Source: Acinetobacter lwoffii | Lineage (GTDB): Bacteria > Pseudomonadota > Gammaproteobacteria > Pseudomonadales > Moraxellaceae | Assembly: GCF_024129735.1 (NCBI RefSeq) | Contig: NZ_JAMXXK010000022.1 | Location: forward strand, 1-50,948 | Direction of reading: 5' to 3' | Length of the DNA: 50,948 bases | Shown: positions 36,019-43,756 of the stretch, one piece after another | How positions within the stretch are numbered: position 1 is the first letter of the stretch | Layout of the letters: each line of letters begins with the position of its first letter | Translations under genes and position numbers: made by a program | Notes under the pieces: model-generated | The model's input: the letters and a program-made list of their open reading frames with translations, nothing else | The model's database searches: none | Told to the model about the DNA's origin: nothing

Positions 36019-37353
36019 TTAAGTGCTTGCTTTCACCTGAGGGAATCTAAACGCGATCGCAGCAATCGCAAAAATGGCCAGAATCCAGCAATAGTACACA
36101 CCACCAATCAGTTCAACCGGCGAGATTTTTGCAATGGAACAGGCCAGTAGTAACTGTGCGCCATAAGGAATTAAACCCTGTACCACGCAAGAGAAAATAT
36201 CCATCAGTGCCGCAGAACGCTTGGGATCCACCCCGTATTCTTTGGCGACTTCACGCGCCATATCACCAGACAGAATAATCGCCACGGTATTATTGGCCAC
36301 AAAGATATTCGAAAACACCACCAGAAAACTAATCCCGATTTCGCCGGCACGTTGCTTCCCAACTTTAAATAGACGGGTCAGGCTATAAATGCGCTCGATC
36401 AGCCAGCGTAAACCGCCTTCTCGTTGCATGATCGCCGACAGTCCACCCAGGAACATCGACAATAACGCCACTTCAAACATGCCGACAAAGCCGTCATAAA
36501 TTGAAGTATTCAGTTTGAGCAGATCAAATTCAGCTGTGGCAAACAGGCCAAACAAGCCGGAAAGTAGCACCCCAATGCTCAGCACAGCCAGAACGTGTAA
36601 ACGGCTAAAGGCTAAAATAAATACGGCGATATAAGGTAAGACCAGAAGCCAGTTAAAATCCCTGTATTCCAATGTGTTGCTACTGCCGGTACTCAACACG
36701 TAAATCAGAATAGTGACGATTGAGGCTGGAACTGCAATCCAGACATTGACTCTGAACTTGTCACGCAGTTGTACGCGTTGGCTGGTGGTCGCCGCAATGG
36801 TGGTGTCTGAAATCATGGACAGGTTATCACCGAACATGGCACCACCGACGACCGCACCAATCGCATAAATCACGTCAATATCGGTCACCTGGGTGAAACC
36901 AAAAGCGATCGGCGCACAGGCTGCAATGGTGCCCATGGAGGTACCCATCGCCGTGGCAATAAAGGCCGAAATCACAAACAGCATCGGTAAGACAAAACTC
37001 GGAGGAATAACGGACAGGCCCATTTGTACAGTAGCATCTACACTACCAATCGCACTGCTAACACTGGCAAAAGCACCAGCCAGCATAAACACCATGAACA
37101 TCAGGATCAGGTTGGGATGGCTGGCACCTTTCAGAAATTCTTCAATACCCTGATTGAGTTTGCCACGATACACTAATGCAGCCAAGATAATCGCAGGCAG
37201 GGCAGCCACAGGCGCTTTCACCTGATAGAACGCGAACTCGGTTCCGATCAGGGAATGATAGATCCCGCTACCCAAAAATATGGTTAAAAATACAATAAGC
37301 GGCAGCAGTGCAATGGCGCGTGCCTGCACTGTAGCCTCAGAATCAGTCTGCAT
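36019..37353 (-). CDS. NhaC-family Na+/H+ antiporter
   Basis: A 444-residue, about 11-12 span inner-membrane transporter. The region IATAMGTSMGTIAACAPIAF (about 131-150) followed by AVVGGAMFGDNLSMISDTTI (about 166-185) is the conserved pore region of the NhaC family, and FLVVFSNIFVANNTVAIILS (about 344-363) is its second-half counterpart. Members exchange Na+ for H+, or in some cases malate or lactate, so the ion specificity is family inference. ATG 37353 is preceded by a weak GGAG (TAGGAG...). It is monocistronic between a terminator and a 365-base gap upstream of trpA. Confidence 0.88.
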   Translation of the reverse strand: MQTDSEATVQARAIALLPLIVFLTIFLGSGIYHSLIGTEFAFYQVKAPVAALPAIILAALVYRGKLNQGIEEFLKGASHPNLILMFMVFMLAGAFASVSSAIGSVDATVQMGLSVIPPSFVLPMLFVISAFIATAMGTSMGTIAACAPIAFGFTQVTDIDVIYAIGAVVGGAMFGDNLSMISDTTIAATTSQRVQLRDKFRVNVWIAVPASIVTILIYVLSTGSSNTLEYRDFNWLLVLPYIAVFILAFSRLHVLAVLSIGVLLSGLFGLFATAEFDLLKLNTSIYDGFVGMFEVALLSMFLGGLSAIMQREGGLRWLIERIYSLTRLFKVGKQRAGEIGISFLVVFSNIFVANNTVAIILSGDMAREVAKEYGVDPKRSAALMDIFSCVVQGLIPYGAQLLLACSIAKISPVELIGGVYYCWILAIFAIAAIAFRFPQVKAST

Positions 37354-37718
37354 AGGAGATAAAAAAGTAAGAGAATAGGACTAGTATAAAGCAGGTTTTG
37401 CAATTTCAGAAAACTTTAAATGAATGCGCTAACATCTGCATTTTTATTAATTTTTATATGATAAAAATAAGTTTATCTAAATATTCAAGATTTTAGGTAA
37501 TAGCAAAATTAGGCATCTTTGATCATTGTGAAAAAAATCAAAATAATCGTAAATAGACCCTTCCGAATTGTTTTGAAATCTTCGCACAGGAAATGAAGTA
37601 CTCGAGGTCGGTATCGCAGACTGTTCATTGGACAAAAAATAGCGTTACAATGCGATGTCTTGTATTTCTACATAGTCAATGCCTCAAGTTTGAAACACGT
37701 TAAGGAAAATACCACCCT
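37354..37718. other. Divergent spacer between the NhaC gene and trpA
   Basis: About 365 AT-rich bases without a gene. A possible -10 box TACAAT (37646-37651), with a weak -35 about 16-18 bases upstream, could drive trpA-accD-folC. No leader peptide with tryptophan codons was seen. Confidence 0.45.
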
Positions 37719-38522
37719 ATGTCACGTTTAGCCACACGATTTGGACAACTTAAATCTCAACAGCGTAAAGCTTTAGTTTCTTATGTCATGGCGGGTGATC
37801 CGCATCCAGAAGTCACAGTGCATTTGCTGCATGAGATGGTGGAGGCGGGTGTCGACGTGATTGAGCTGGGACTTCCTTTCTCGGATCCGATGGCCGATGG
37901 GCCGGTGATTGCGCTAGCTGCTGAACGTGCTCTGGCTGGTGGAACCAATACCTTGGATGCACTGCACATGGTGAAAGAATTTCGCTTGAAAGACCGCGAA
38001 ACACCAGTGGTGCTGATGGGTTATCTGAATCCGGTTGAAGTAATTGGCTATGAAAAGTTTGTGGCTTATGCCTATGAATGTGGAGTAGATGGTGTACTGC
38101 TGGTGGACTTGCCACCAGAAGAAGCACAAGGTCTGGGTGAAGTACTGGAAAAATATGATATGGATCAGATTTTCCTGCTGGCACCAACTTCAACCGATGC
38201 ACGTATTCAACACGTAGCGAAACAGGCCAGCGGCTTTATTTACTATGTGTCACTGAAGGGCGTGACCGGTGCAGCAACTTTAGATGTCTCTGAAGCCGCT
38301 GCACGCATTCAAAAGATTAAAGCTGTGACTGATGTTCCTGTAGGCGTAGGTTTCGGTATCAGTGATGCTGCATCTGCGAAAGCGATGGGTGTTGCTGCCG
38401 ATGCAGTTATTGTGGGTAGTGCGTTTGTAAAGCAGTTTGCAACGCTCGCACCAGAACAAGCCGTTATTGCGACGGTGAATAAAGTCAAGGAGCTTCGAGC
38501 AGCGCTCGATGAGTTAGTATGA
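37719..38522 (+). CDS. trpA: Tryptophan synthase alpha chain
   Basis: Cleaves indole-3-glycerol phosphate to indole, passed by tunnel to TrpB. The 267-residue TIM barrel shows VIELGLPFSDPMADGPVIAL with the two catalytic acids Glu49 and Asp60, numbered as in E. coli TrpA, then YVSLKGVTGAATLDVSE (loop 6 region, about 174-190) and VPVGVGFGIS near 207 for phosphate binding. The ATG at 37719 has TAAGGAAAATACCACCCT upstream (AAGGA). trpB is not adjacent in this window. The stop overlaps the accD start as ATGA (38519-38522), indicating translational coupling to fatty-acid synthesis. Confidence 0.97.
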   Translation: MSRLATRFGQLKSQQRKALVSYVMAGDPHPEVTVHLLHEMVEAGVDVIELGLPFSDPMADGPVIALAAERALAGGTNTLDALHMVKEFRLKDRETPVVLMGYLNPVEVIGYEKFVAYAYECGVDGVLLVDLPPEEAQGLGEVLEKYDMDQIFLLAPTSTDARIQHVAKQASGFIYYVSLKGVTGAATLDVSEAAARIQKIKAVTDVPVGVGFGISDAASAKAMGVAADAVIVGSAFVKQFATLAPEQAVIATVNKVKELRAALDELV

Positions 38523-39415
38523 GTCAACAAGTGAAATCAGGCAAAATTCTGAGCCCATCGACCCCATGGACGGAGCGTACTGTTCCGGGCATTCAGGTAC
38601 CCGATGAGCAAACGGCATATAAAGCGACATTTACCGAGCCTACGATTGAGTGTCCTGAATGTCATGCATTGGTGACCCGTACTGCCATGTCATTTAATGC
38701 CTATGTCTGTCCGCAATGTGATGAACATTTGCGTATGAAAGCCCGTGAACGTCTGAACTGGTTCTTTGATCAGGTACAAACAGAATTGGGTCAGGAATTT
38801 ATAGCCAAAGATCCCCTGAAATTTGTCGATAGTAAAGCCTATCCAGACCGTATGGCTGAAGCGCAAAAGAAAACCGGTGAAACTGAAGCACTGGTGGTAA
38901 TTCAGGGTTTGCTGAAAGGCGTACCGATGATTGCCTGTGCGTTTGAGTTCGACTTCATGGGCGGTTCTATGGGCACAGTGGTCGGTGACCGCTTTGTTCA
39001 GGCTGCAGAACATGCGATTGAAGCTCGTCAACCTTTGATCTGTTTTGCTGCTTCGGGTGGTGCTCGTATGCAGGAAGGCATGTTGTCCCTGATGCAAATG
39101 GCGCGTACTTCGGCTGCGATCCAGCGTTTAAAAGAAGCAGGTCTGCCTTATGTAGTGGTATTGACTCATCCAGTGTACGGCGGTGTGACCGCATCATTGG
39201 CAATGCTGGGTGATGTACATATTGCTGAACCGAAAGCGATGATTGGCTTTGCCGGTAAACGTGTGATCGAACAGACTGTACGTGAAAAACTGGAAGAACC
39301 GTTCCAGCGCGCGGAATATTTGCTTGATCATGGGGTAATCGATCAGATTGTTCACCGTCATGCATTACGTGATACAGTTTATCGTATCGTTACGAAGTTG
39401 ATGAATTTGCATTGA
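38519..39415 (+). CDS. accD: Acetyl-CoA carboxylase carboxyltransferase subunit beta
   Basis: With AccA it forms the carboxyltransferase that makes malonyl-CoA, the first step of fatty acid synthesis. The 298-residue protein has the four-cysteine zinc finger CPECHALV then YVCPQCDEHL (about 45-68), FMGGSMGTVVGDRFVQAAEH (about 145-164), ICFAASGGARMQEGMLSLMQ (about 174-193), and VYGGVTASLAMLGDVHIAEP (about 221-240). Its start overlaps the trpA stop (ATGA) and its stop overlaps the folC TTG start (TTGA). Length is normal. accA is elsewhere. Confidence 0.97.
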   Translation: MSQQVKSGKILSPSTPWTERTVPGIQVPDEQTAYKATFTEPTIECPECHALVTRTAMSFNAYVCPQCDEHLRMKARERLNWFFDQVQTELGQEFIAKDPLKFVDSKAYPDRMAEAQKKTGETEALVVIQGLLKGVPMIACAFEFDFMGGSMGTVVGDRFVQAAEHAIEARQPLICFAASGGARMQEGMLSLMQMARTSAAIQRLKEAGLPYVVVLTHPVYGGVTASLAMLGDVHIAEPKAMIGFAGKRVIEQTVREKLEEPFQRAEYLLDHGVIDQIVHRHALRDTVYRIVTKLMNLH

Positions 39416-40695
39416 ACACAGCACCCTTAGCAACAGATTCTTTAAATACATGGCTCGATTATTGGAGCCATGTTCACGTTACGGGTATTGATTTAGGTCT
39501 GGAACGGGTTATTCCTGTGGCTGAAAAGCTGGGCGTGACATCTCCAGAGGCCAAAGTGCTAACAGTGGCGGGAACCAATGGTAAGGGTTCGACCACCACC
39601 ACGCTGGCCGCGATCCTGAATGCGCAAGGCTTTAAGGTCGGGCTATATCAGTCTCCACACGTGTACCGTTTCAATGAACGCGTGAAATTACGCGGCATTG
39701 AAGTGGAAGATCGGTTACTCATTGATGCTTTTGTTCAGGTCGATCAGGCTCGTCGTGAATGCGGTTTGAGCCTGTCTTTCTTTGAAGCTACCACACTGGC
39801 TGCTTTTGTGATTTTTAAAGATCAGCTGTGTGATGTCTGGGTGCTGGAAGTGGGTTTAGGCGGTCGTCTGGATGTGGTCAATGTGGTCAATCCGGATGTG
39901 GCGGTGATTACCAATATTGGTCTGGATCATACTGACTGGCTTGGTGACACCATCGAGAAAATTGCTTTTGAAAAGGCCGGAATTATTCGCCCGGATATTC
40001 CAGTCGTGTTTGGTGGACAGCAACAGATCCCGCAAGCCATTCTAAATAAAGCTCAAGAATGTAATGCATCTTTGTATGCAATCAACCGTGATTATTTCTA
40101 TAAAGCCTTTGAAGATGGCCAAAGCTGGGCTTTTGCTTCATCGGGTACGACCTTAAAACTCCCAACAGGTTCGCTGGCACTGGATAATATTTCTACCGCC
40201 GTGGCCGCCATTCTGCTGAGCGGATTAAACGTCAGCCAGCAGGCAATTGCACAAGGCATTCAAACGGCAAAATTGCCGGGACGGTTTGAAATCCGTCAAA
40301 TCCAGAATAAAACCGTGATTTTTGATGCAGGACACAACCCGCATGGGGTCGAATTTCTACTGAAACAATTACGAGATTATTTAAATTACAATCAAAAATA
40401 TAATGAAGTCATTTGTGTATTTTCAATGCTGGCAGATAAAGATATAAATTCTGTCGTCAAGTTATTGAAAGACACGGTGCAATTGTGGAAAATTGCACCA
40501 TTATCCGTTCCACGTGCGGCAGACGTCACAGTTTTGGCTGATGCTTTAAACGGTGAGGCGGTAGAACAATTTGACAATGTAAAATTAGCTTTTAAATCAG
40601 CACTGGATCAAACAGATAATAATCAGCTGATTTTGGTATGTGGATCATTTCATACCTTAGAAGCGGTATGGGAGTATTTGGAAGAATGTCAATGA
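39412..40695 (+). CDS. folC: Bifunctional dihydrofolate/folylpolyglutamate synthase
   Basis: Adds glutamates to folates and makes dihydrofolate from dihydropteroate. The 427-residue Mur-ligase-type protein has the P-loop VAGTNGKGSTTTTLAAIL (about 52-69), LYQSPHVYRFNERVKLRGIE (about 82-101), the metal-binding EVGLGGRLDVVNVVNPDVAV (about 145-164) and FDAGHNPHGVEFL (about 303). The start at 39412 is TTG, overlapping the accD TGA in a TTGA junction; the first ATG lies too far inside for a full N-terminus. Such an overlap and rare start point to translation coupled to accD at low level. The stop overlaps the next gene in an ATGA junction (40692-40695). Confidence 0.94.
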   Translation: MNTAPLATDSLNTWLDYWSHVHVTGIDLGLERVIPVAEKLGVTSPEAKVLTVAGTNGKGSTTTTLAAILNAQGFKVGLYQSPHVYRFNERVKLRGIEVEDRLLIDAFVQVDQARRECGLSLSFFEATTLAAFVIFKDQLCDVWVLEVGLGGRLDVVNVVNPDVAVITNIGLDHTDWLGDTIEKIAFEKAGIIRPDIPVVFGGQQQIPQAILNKAQECNASLYAINRDYFYKAFEDGQSWAFASSGTTLKLPTGSLALDNISTAVAAILLSGLNVSQQAIAQGIQTAKLPGRFEIRQIQNKTVIFDAGHNPHGVEFLLKQLRDYLNYNQKYNEVICVFSMLADKDINSVVKLLKDTVQLWKIAPLSVPRAADVTVLADALNGEAVEQFDNVKLAFKSALDQTDNNQLILVCGSFHTLEAVWEYLEECQ

Positions 40696-41735
40696 ATAAC
40701 AAACAGCGCTGGATGGGCGGTGTTGTTTTACTCGGTGGTGGTGTTTTATTGGCAGCATTACTCCTGAAAGGCCAAGATGAAATCAATCAGGACCGTCAGC
40801 AAAATCCGGCACAGGCTGCGGAAGTTGAAAATAAAGAGACAGGCAATCATTCGCTCGGTTCTTTGACGGTCGATGTGGAAACAGAAAAGCGTTTACTTGA
40901 ACAGCAACGTCGTGACCGGGAAAAATCGGTTGCAGAACAGGAGGCGCGTGCAGCCGAATTTTTAGCGATGCAACAGCAGGCTGAAGCAGATGCTGCACGT
41001 AAAGCGGCTGAAGAATATGCTGCCCTGAATGCACACCGCCTAGGACAGCAAAGTTCCGATAATATTCCACCAGAACTGGTGGAAGATGAACAGGCCAAGC
41101 AGAAACGTCTGGCTGAAGAAAAAGCGGTGCAAGAAAAAAAGTTAGCCCAGCAGCAGCTGGTACAACAAAAAGCCAATAGTTCTACTGACGCAGCCAAGAA
41201 AGAAGCAGAGCGTAAAGCTGCTGAAAGTAAAGCCGCTGAAGAAAAACGCAAGTTAGAGCAACAGCAAAAAGCCGAAGCAGAACGTAAGGCGGCTGAAGCA
41301 AAACGTAAAACCGAGGAAGAGCGTAAAGCGGCTGAAAAGAAAGAAGCTGAACGTAAAGCTGCCGAGGAAAAACGTAAAGCTGACGAAAAACGTAAAGCTG
41401 AAGAAGCCAAGAAAAAGGCTACAGCCGAAGAAGCCAAGAAGAAAGCAGAAGCTGAGCAGGCGCGTAAGTTACTGGAAGGTGAAGAGGACAAGCAATGGAT
41501 GGTACAGGTGGCACTGGCAGCGAATGAAGCCAATGCAGATGCTGTAGCAGCCAAACTGCGTGCCAAAGGTTATAAAGTAACCAAAAGCTCAACGTCTAAA
41601 GGTGTACGTATCATGGTGGGTCCGTCCAAAGACCGTGAGACTGCAGATGCACTTCGTAAGAAAATTGCGTCTGATGCCAGCCTGAATATGAAATCAGCTT
41701 GGGTGAATGATTGGGTGCCACTGGATAAGCGTTAA
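40692..41735 (+). CDS. SPOR-domain cell-division-type protein with TolA-like charged repeat
   Basis: A 347-residue protein with one N-terminal membrane helix (MGGVVLLGGGVLLAALLL, about 8-25), a long Lys/Ala/Glu/Arg-rich region (about residues 60-270, with repeated AERKAAEEKRKA units, predicted continuous helix like TolA domain II), and a C-terminal SPOR domain from KQWMVQVALAANEANADAVA (about 268) to the end. SPOR domains bind denuded septal glycan, so the protein should act at the division site in the periplasm. ATG 40692 is chosen for the GGAAGA site at good distance and the ATGA overlap with the folC stop. It resembles DedD, which follows folC in other gammaproteobacteria, but the charged repeat is unusually long. 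The stop overlaps a convergent gene. Confidence 0.85.
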   Translation: MNNKQRWMGGVVLLGGGVLLAALLLKGQDEINQDRQQNPAQAAEVENKETGNHSLGSLTVDVETEKRLLEQQRRDREKSVAEQEARAAEFLAMQQQAEADAARKAAEEYAALNAHRLGQQSSDNIPPELVEDEQAKQKRLAEEKAVQEKKLAQQQLVQQKANSSTDAAKKEAERKAAESKAAEEKRKLEQQQKAEAERKAAEAKRKTEEERKAAEKKEAERKAAEEKRKADEKRKAEEAKKKATAEEAKKKAEAEQARKLLEGEEDKQWMVQVALAANEANADAVAAKLRAKGYKVTKSSTSKGVRIMVGPSKDRETADALRKKIASDASLNMKSAWVNDWVPLDKR

Positions 41736-42349
41736 TTCTTTGCATTAACCAAAGTTTTTGTAGATGGATTCGTGAGTTGCTCGCGAATCCATTTTACATT
41801 TTTAGGGGTGAATAGATTGTCAATATTGCGCCAAATGGCATGAAAGCCATAACCGCCATGTTTCATTTCCTGTAGTGCCTGCTCAATCGGCCAATGTTCA
41901 AAAATAATCCGGTACATGGCGACACTGGCACCGGTTCGGTCTGAGCCGTGATAACAATGCAGGAGCACCTTTTGATGATTTTGTTGTGCTTGCTGAATCA
42001 GTAGCATAATTTTCAATAAATCTTCCCGATCAATTGCCCAGGTATGTATGGGTATATGATGTAGCTGAAAGTTTTCATTGCTCAAAACAAAGCTGTCTTG
42101 ATCCCGTGAACGTAAATTAATAACTACATCGATTTGATGCTTTTTTAATAAAGGAATGAGTTCAGTTGAAGGCTGCTCACTACGATAGACAAAATTGCTG
42201 ATTTGATGAAAATTATGATTCTGATGAATGGGCTGTCCCCAATGCTGAGGACGTTGAGGTTCAGGCAGGGCAGGCGTAGTCATGCAACCTGTGGTTAGGA
42301 GGTAGCCACTCATGAGGATTGGAAATATACAGATTTTCATACAGAGCAT
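41732..42349 (-). CDS. Exported tyrosine/dual-specificity phosphatase-like protein
   Basis: A 205-residue protein with the protein-tyrosine-phosphatase P-loop VLLHCYHGSDRTGASVAMYR (HCX5R; Cys near 134), preceded by NLRSRDQDSF and HIPIHTWAIDRED, where an Asp may act as general acid. This is the arrangement of bacterial DSP/Siw14-like phosphatases. The N-terminus (MKICIFPILMSGYLLTTGC) is a signal peptide ending in a non-canonical lipobox T-T-G-C, so it may be a periplasm-facing lipoprotein. Start may be 42349 or 42340 (the second, MKIC...); neither has a clear ribosome-binding site. Its stop overlaps the SPOR gene stop in a convergent tail-to-tail pair. Substrate unknown. Confidence 0.78.
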   Translation of the reverse strand: MLCMKICIFPILMSGYLLTTGCMTTPALPEPQRPQHWGQPIHQNHNFHQISNFVYRSEQPSTELIPLLKKHQIDVVINLRSRDQDSFVLSNENFQLHHIPIHTWAIDREDLLKIMLLIQQAQQNHQKVLLHCYHGSDRTGASVAMYRIIFEHWPIEQALQEMKHGGYGFHAIWRNIDNLFTPKNVKWIREQLTNPSTKTLVNAKN

Positions 42350-42399
42350 AGATGTTGTTTTTGTTATTTCAAGTTTAAAGTGAATATGAGATTTTGAAT

Positions 42400-42426
42400 A
42401 TAAAAAAGCCTATCCGAAGACAGGCT
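42400..42426 (-). terminator. Minus-strand terminator with UUCG tetraloop
   Basis: Read on the minus strand, AGCCTGTC-TTCG-GATAGGCT forms an 8-bp stem (one G-U) closed by a UUCG tetraloop and followed by TTTTTTATA. It lies about 355 bases beyond the peroxiredoxin stop on the same strand and is the likely transcript end for that gene. Confidence 0.8.
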
Positions 42427-42782
42427 GTATCAACAAATCGAATCCGTGACACGTCAATGTCGTATTCGATAAAGCATAAAATCTGGAAAATAGAGTTTCT
42501 CTTATCTTTTACTTTGCTTGTCTTGCGAGTACTTAAAGCAGTACTTTAAATTGTCACTCGAAGCATAGCTTCTCACCTTCTTGCGGAATATATTCCTCAG
42601 GGCAGAGCAGTGCTCTGCTTGTCTATTACTGCGCACTTCGTTTGCCTTGCGAACAACTAAAGCAGTGCTTTATTTATAACTACGCGCTTCGCTTGTCTTG
42701 TGCAAAATTAAAAAGGAGTCCTTTTAATTTGTTGCTCGAAGCATAGCTTCTCACCTTGCGCAAGGGCAGAGCGTTGCTCTGC
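42427..42782. repeat. Cluster of short palindromes and imperfect repeats
   Basis: No gene here. Eight or more compact inverted repeats follow one another: 42437-42470 (ATCGAAT arms), 42533-42549 (TTAAAG arms), 42560-42572 and 42738-42750 (GAAGC-ATA-GCTTC), 42602-42618 (GCAGAGCA-G-TGCTCTGC), 42659-42671 (AAAGCA-G-TGCTTT), 42705-42730 (near-perfect, 26 bases), 42766-42782 (GCAGAGC-GTT-GCTCTGC). A 22-base block around the GAAGC palindrome recurs at 42557 and 42735. Variants of CTTGTCTTGCG punctuate the units. The last palindrome ends immediately next to the peroxiredoxin stop codon, so the block would be the 3' UTR of that mRNA. Confidence 0.85.
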
Positions 42783-43424
42783 TTATCCTTGCTCAGGATG
42801 TGGCGTTAAGCGCAGGTAAGGCGTGACCGCGGTATAACCTTTTGGAAAACGTTCCTTGATTTCCTCCTCATCCTTCAATGAAGGGACAATCACCACATCA
42901 TCACCATGCTGCCAGTTCGCAGGCGTTGCCACTTTATGGCTATCGGTGAGTTGCAGGGAGTCTACGACACGCAAGATTTCATGGAAATTACGACCGGTCG
43001 ATGCAGGATAAGTAATAATCAAACGGACTTTTTTGTTGGGATCAATGACCACTAAAGAACGAACTGTTAGCGTTTCGCTGGCATTCGGATGAATAAAGTC
43101 ATATAGCTCGGAAACTTTACGATCCTGATCGGCAATGATCGGGAAATTCACCGTGGCGTTCTGGGTTTCATTAATATCTTTAATCCAGCCATGATGCGAC
43201 TCCACATCATCAACTGACAAGGCAATCGCTTTAACACCACGTTTTGCAAACTCATCTTTCAGTTTTGCGGTATAGCCAAGTTCAGTCGTACATACCGGTG
43301 TATAGTCGGCAGGGTGTGAAAATAAAATGCCCCAGCTATCACCCAGAAAATCATAAAAATTAATCAGGCCTTCACTGGATTGCTGTTCAAAATTCGGTGC
43401 GGTATCGCCTAGACGTAAACTCAT
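42783..43424 (-). CDS. 1-Cys peroxiredoxin (Prx6 type)
   Basis: A 213-residue thiol peroxidase that reduces H2O2 and organic peroxides. The peroxidatic cysteine is in SHPADYTPVCTTELGY (Cys45), with the supporting Pro-x-x-x-Thr/Ser-x-x-Cys arrangement. No second cysteine is visible in the protein, which marks it as the 1-Cys Prx6 class, needing an external thiol. The C-terminal extension PANWQHGDDVVIVPSLKDEE then RFPKGYTAVTPYLRLTPHPE is also typical of Prx6. ATG 43424 (MSLRLGDTAPNF) is chosen over 43478 because GAGG lies 8 bases upstream and the family starts here. It is monocistronic, divergent from secA by 332 bases, with an unusual palindrome-rich 3' region. Confidence 0.92.
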   Translation of the reverse strand: MSLRLGDTAPNFEQQSSEGLINFYDFLGDSWGILFSHPADYTPVCTTELGYTAKLKDEFAKRGVKAIALSVDDVESHHGWIKDINETQNATVNFPIIADQDRKVSELYDFIHPNASETLTVRSLVVIDPNKKVRLIITYPASTGRNFHEILRVVDSLQLTDSHKVATPANWQHGDDVVIVPSLKDEEEIKERFPKGYTAVTPYLRLTPHPEQG

Positions 43425-43618
43425 CTTTTTAGCCTCAATTGGTCTTTTAGTGTCGAGATAGGATTTAATATGAACCAATTTTTTTATGATTAAAAATAGT
43501 GTTTTTTGCTTTCTTTATGAGTAAATTGCATAAGTAGGATATCCATCTATCCAGAAGCGCAAAAATCAGTCACTTAATTGACTATGTTGCACAGGGAAAA
43601 TTTGCTACATTACTTTGC

Positions 43619-43657
43619 CTTAGATCTTAGGGCTAGAACTAAGGATCAGATTTTTTT
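43619..43657 (+). promoter_or_regulatory. Terminator-like hairpin in the secA leader
   Basis: A stem of about 8 bp with one bulge (CTTAG and GATC-type segments at 43623-43630 paired with 43639-43647), 8-base loop, followed a few bases later by seven T. A second hairpin, GGTTTT-ACAGC-AAAACC, lies just after (43661-43677). No plus-strand gene precedes it nearby, so it may be an attenuator or the end of a small RNA. Confidence 0.4.
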
Positions 43658-43756
43658 AGCGGTTTTACAGCAAAACCCTTGTAGTTCAAATTTCTAGCAC
43701 CATAATAACGACTAAGAACATATTCATTTGACAAGCAAGATTTAGAGAGTCTATTC

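Noticed and set aside
40847..41566. 239-codon minus-strand open frame of Ser/Ala/Cys-rich composition
   Set aside because: It is antisense to the Lys/Ala/Glu repeat of the SPOR gene; the biased codons of that repeat remove stops on the other strand. Low-complexity product and no start signal.
42427..42782. Possible CRISPR array
   Set aside because: The repeats are palindromes of different sequence and spacing, without uniform repeat-spacer units, and no cas gene is nearby.
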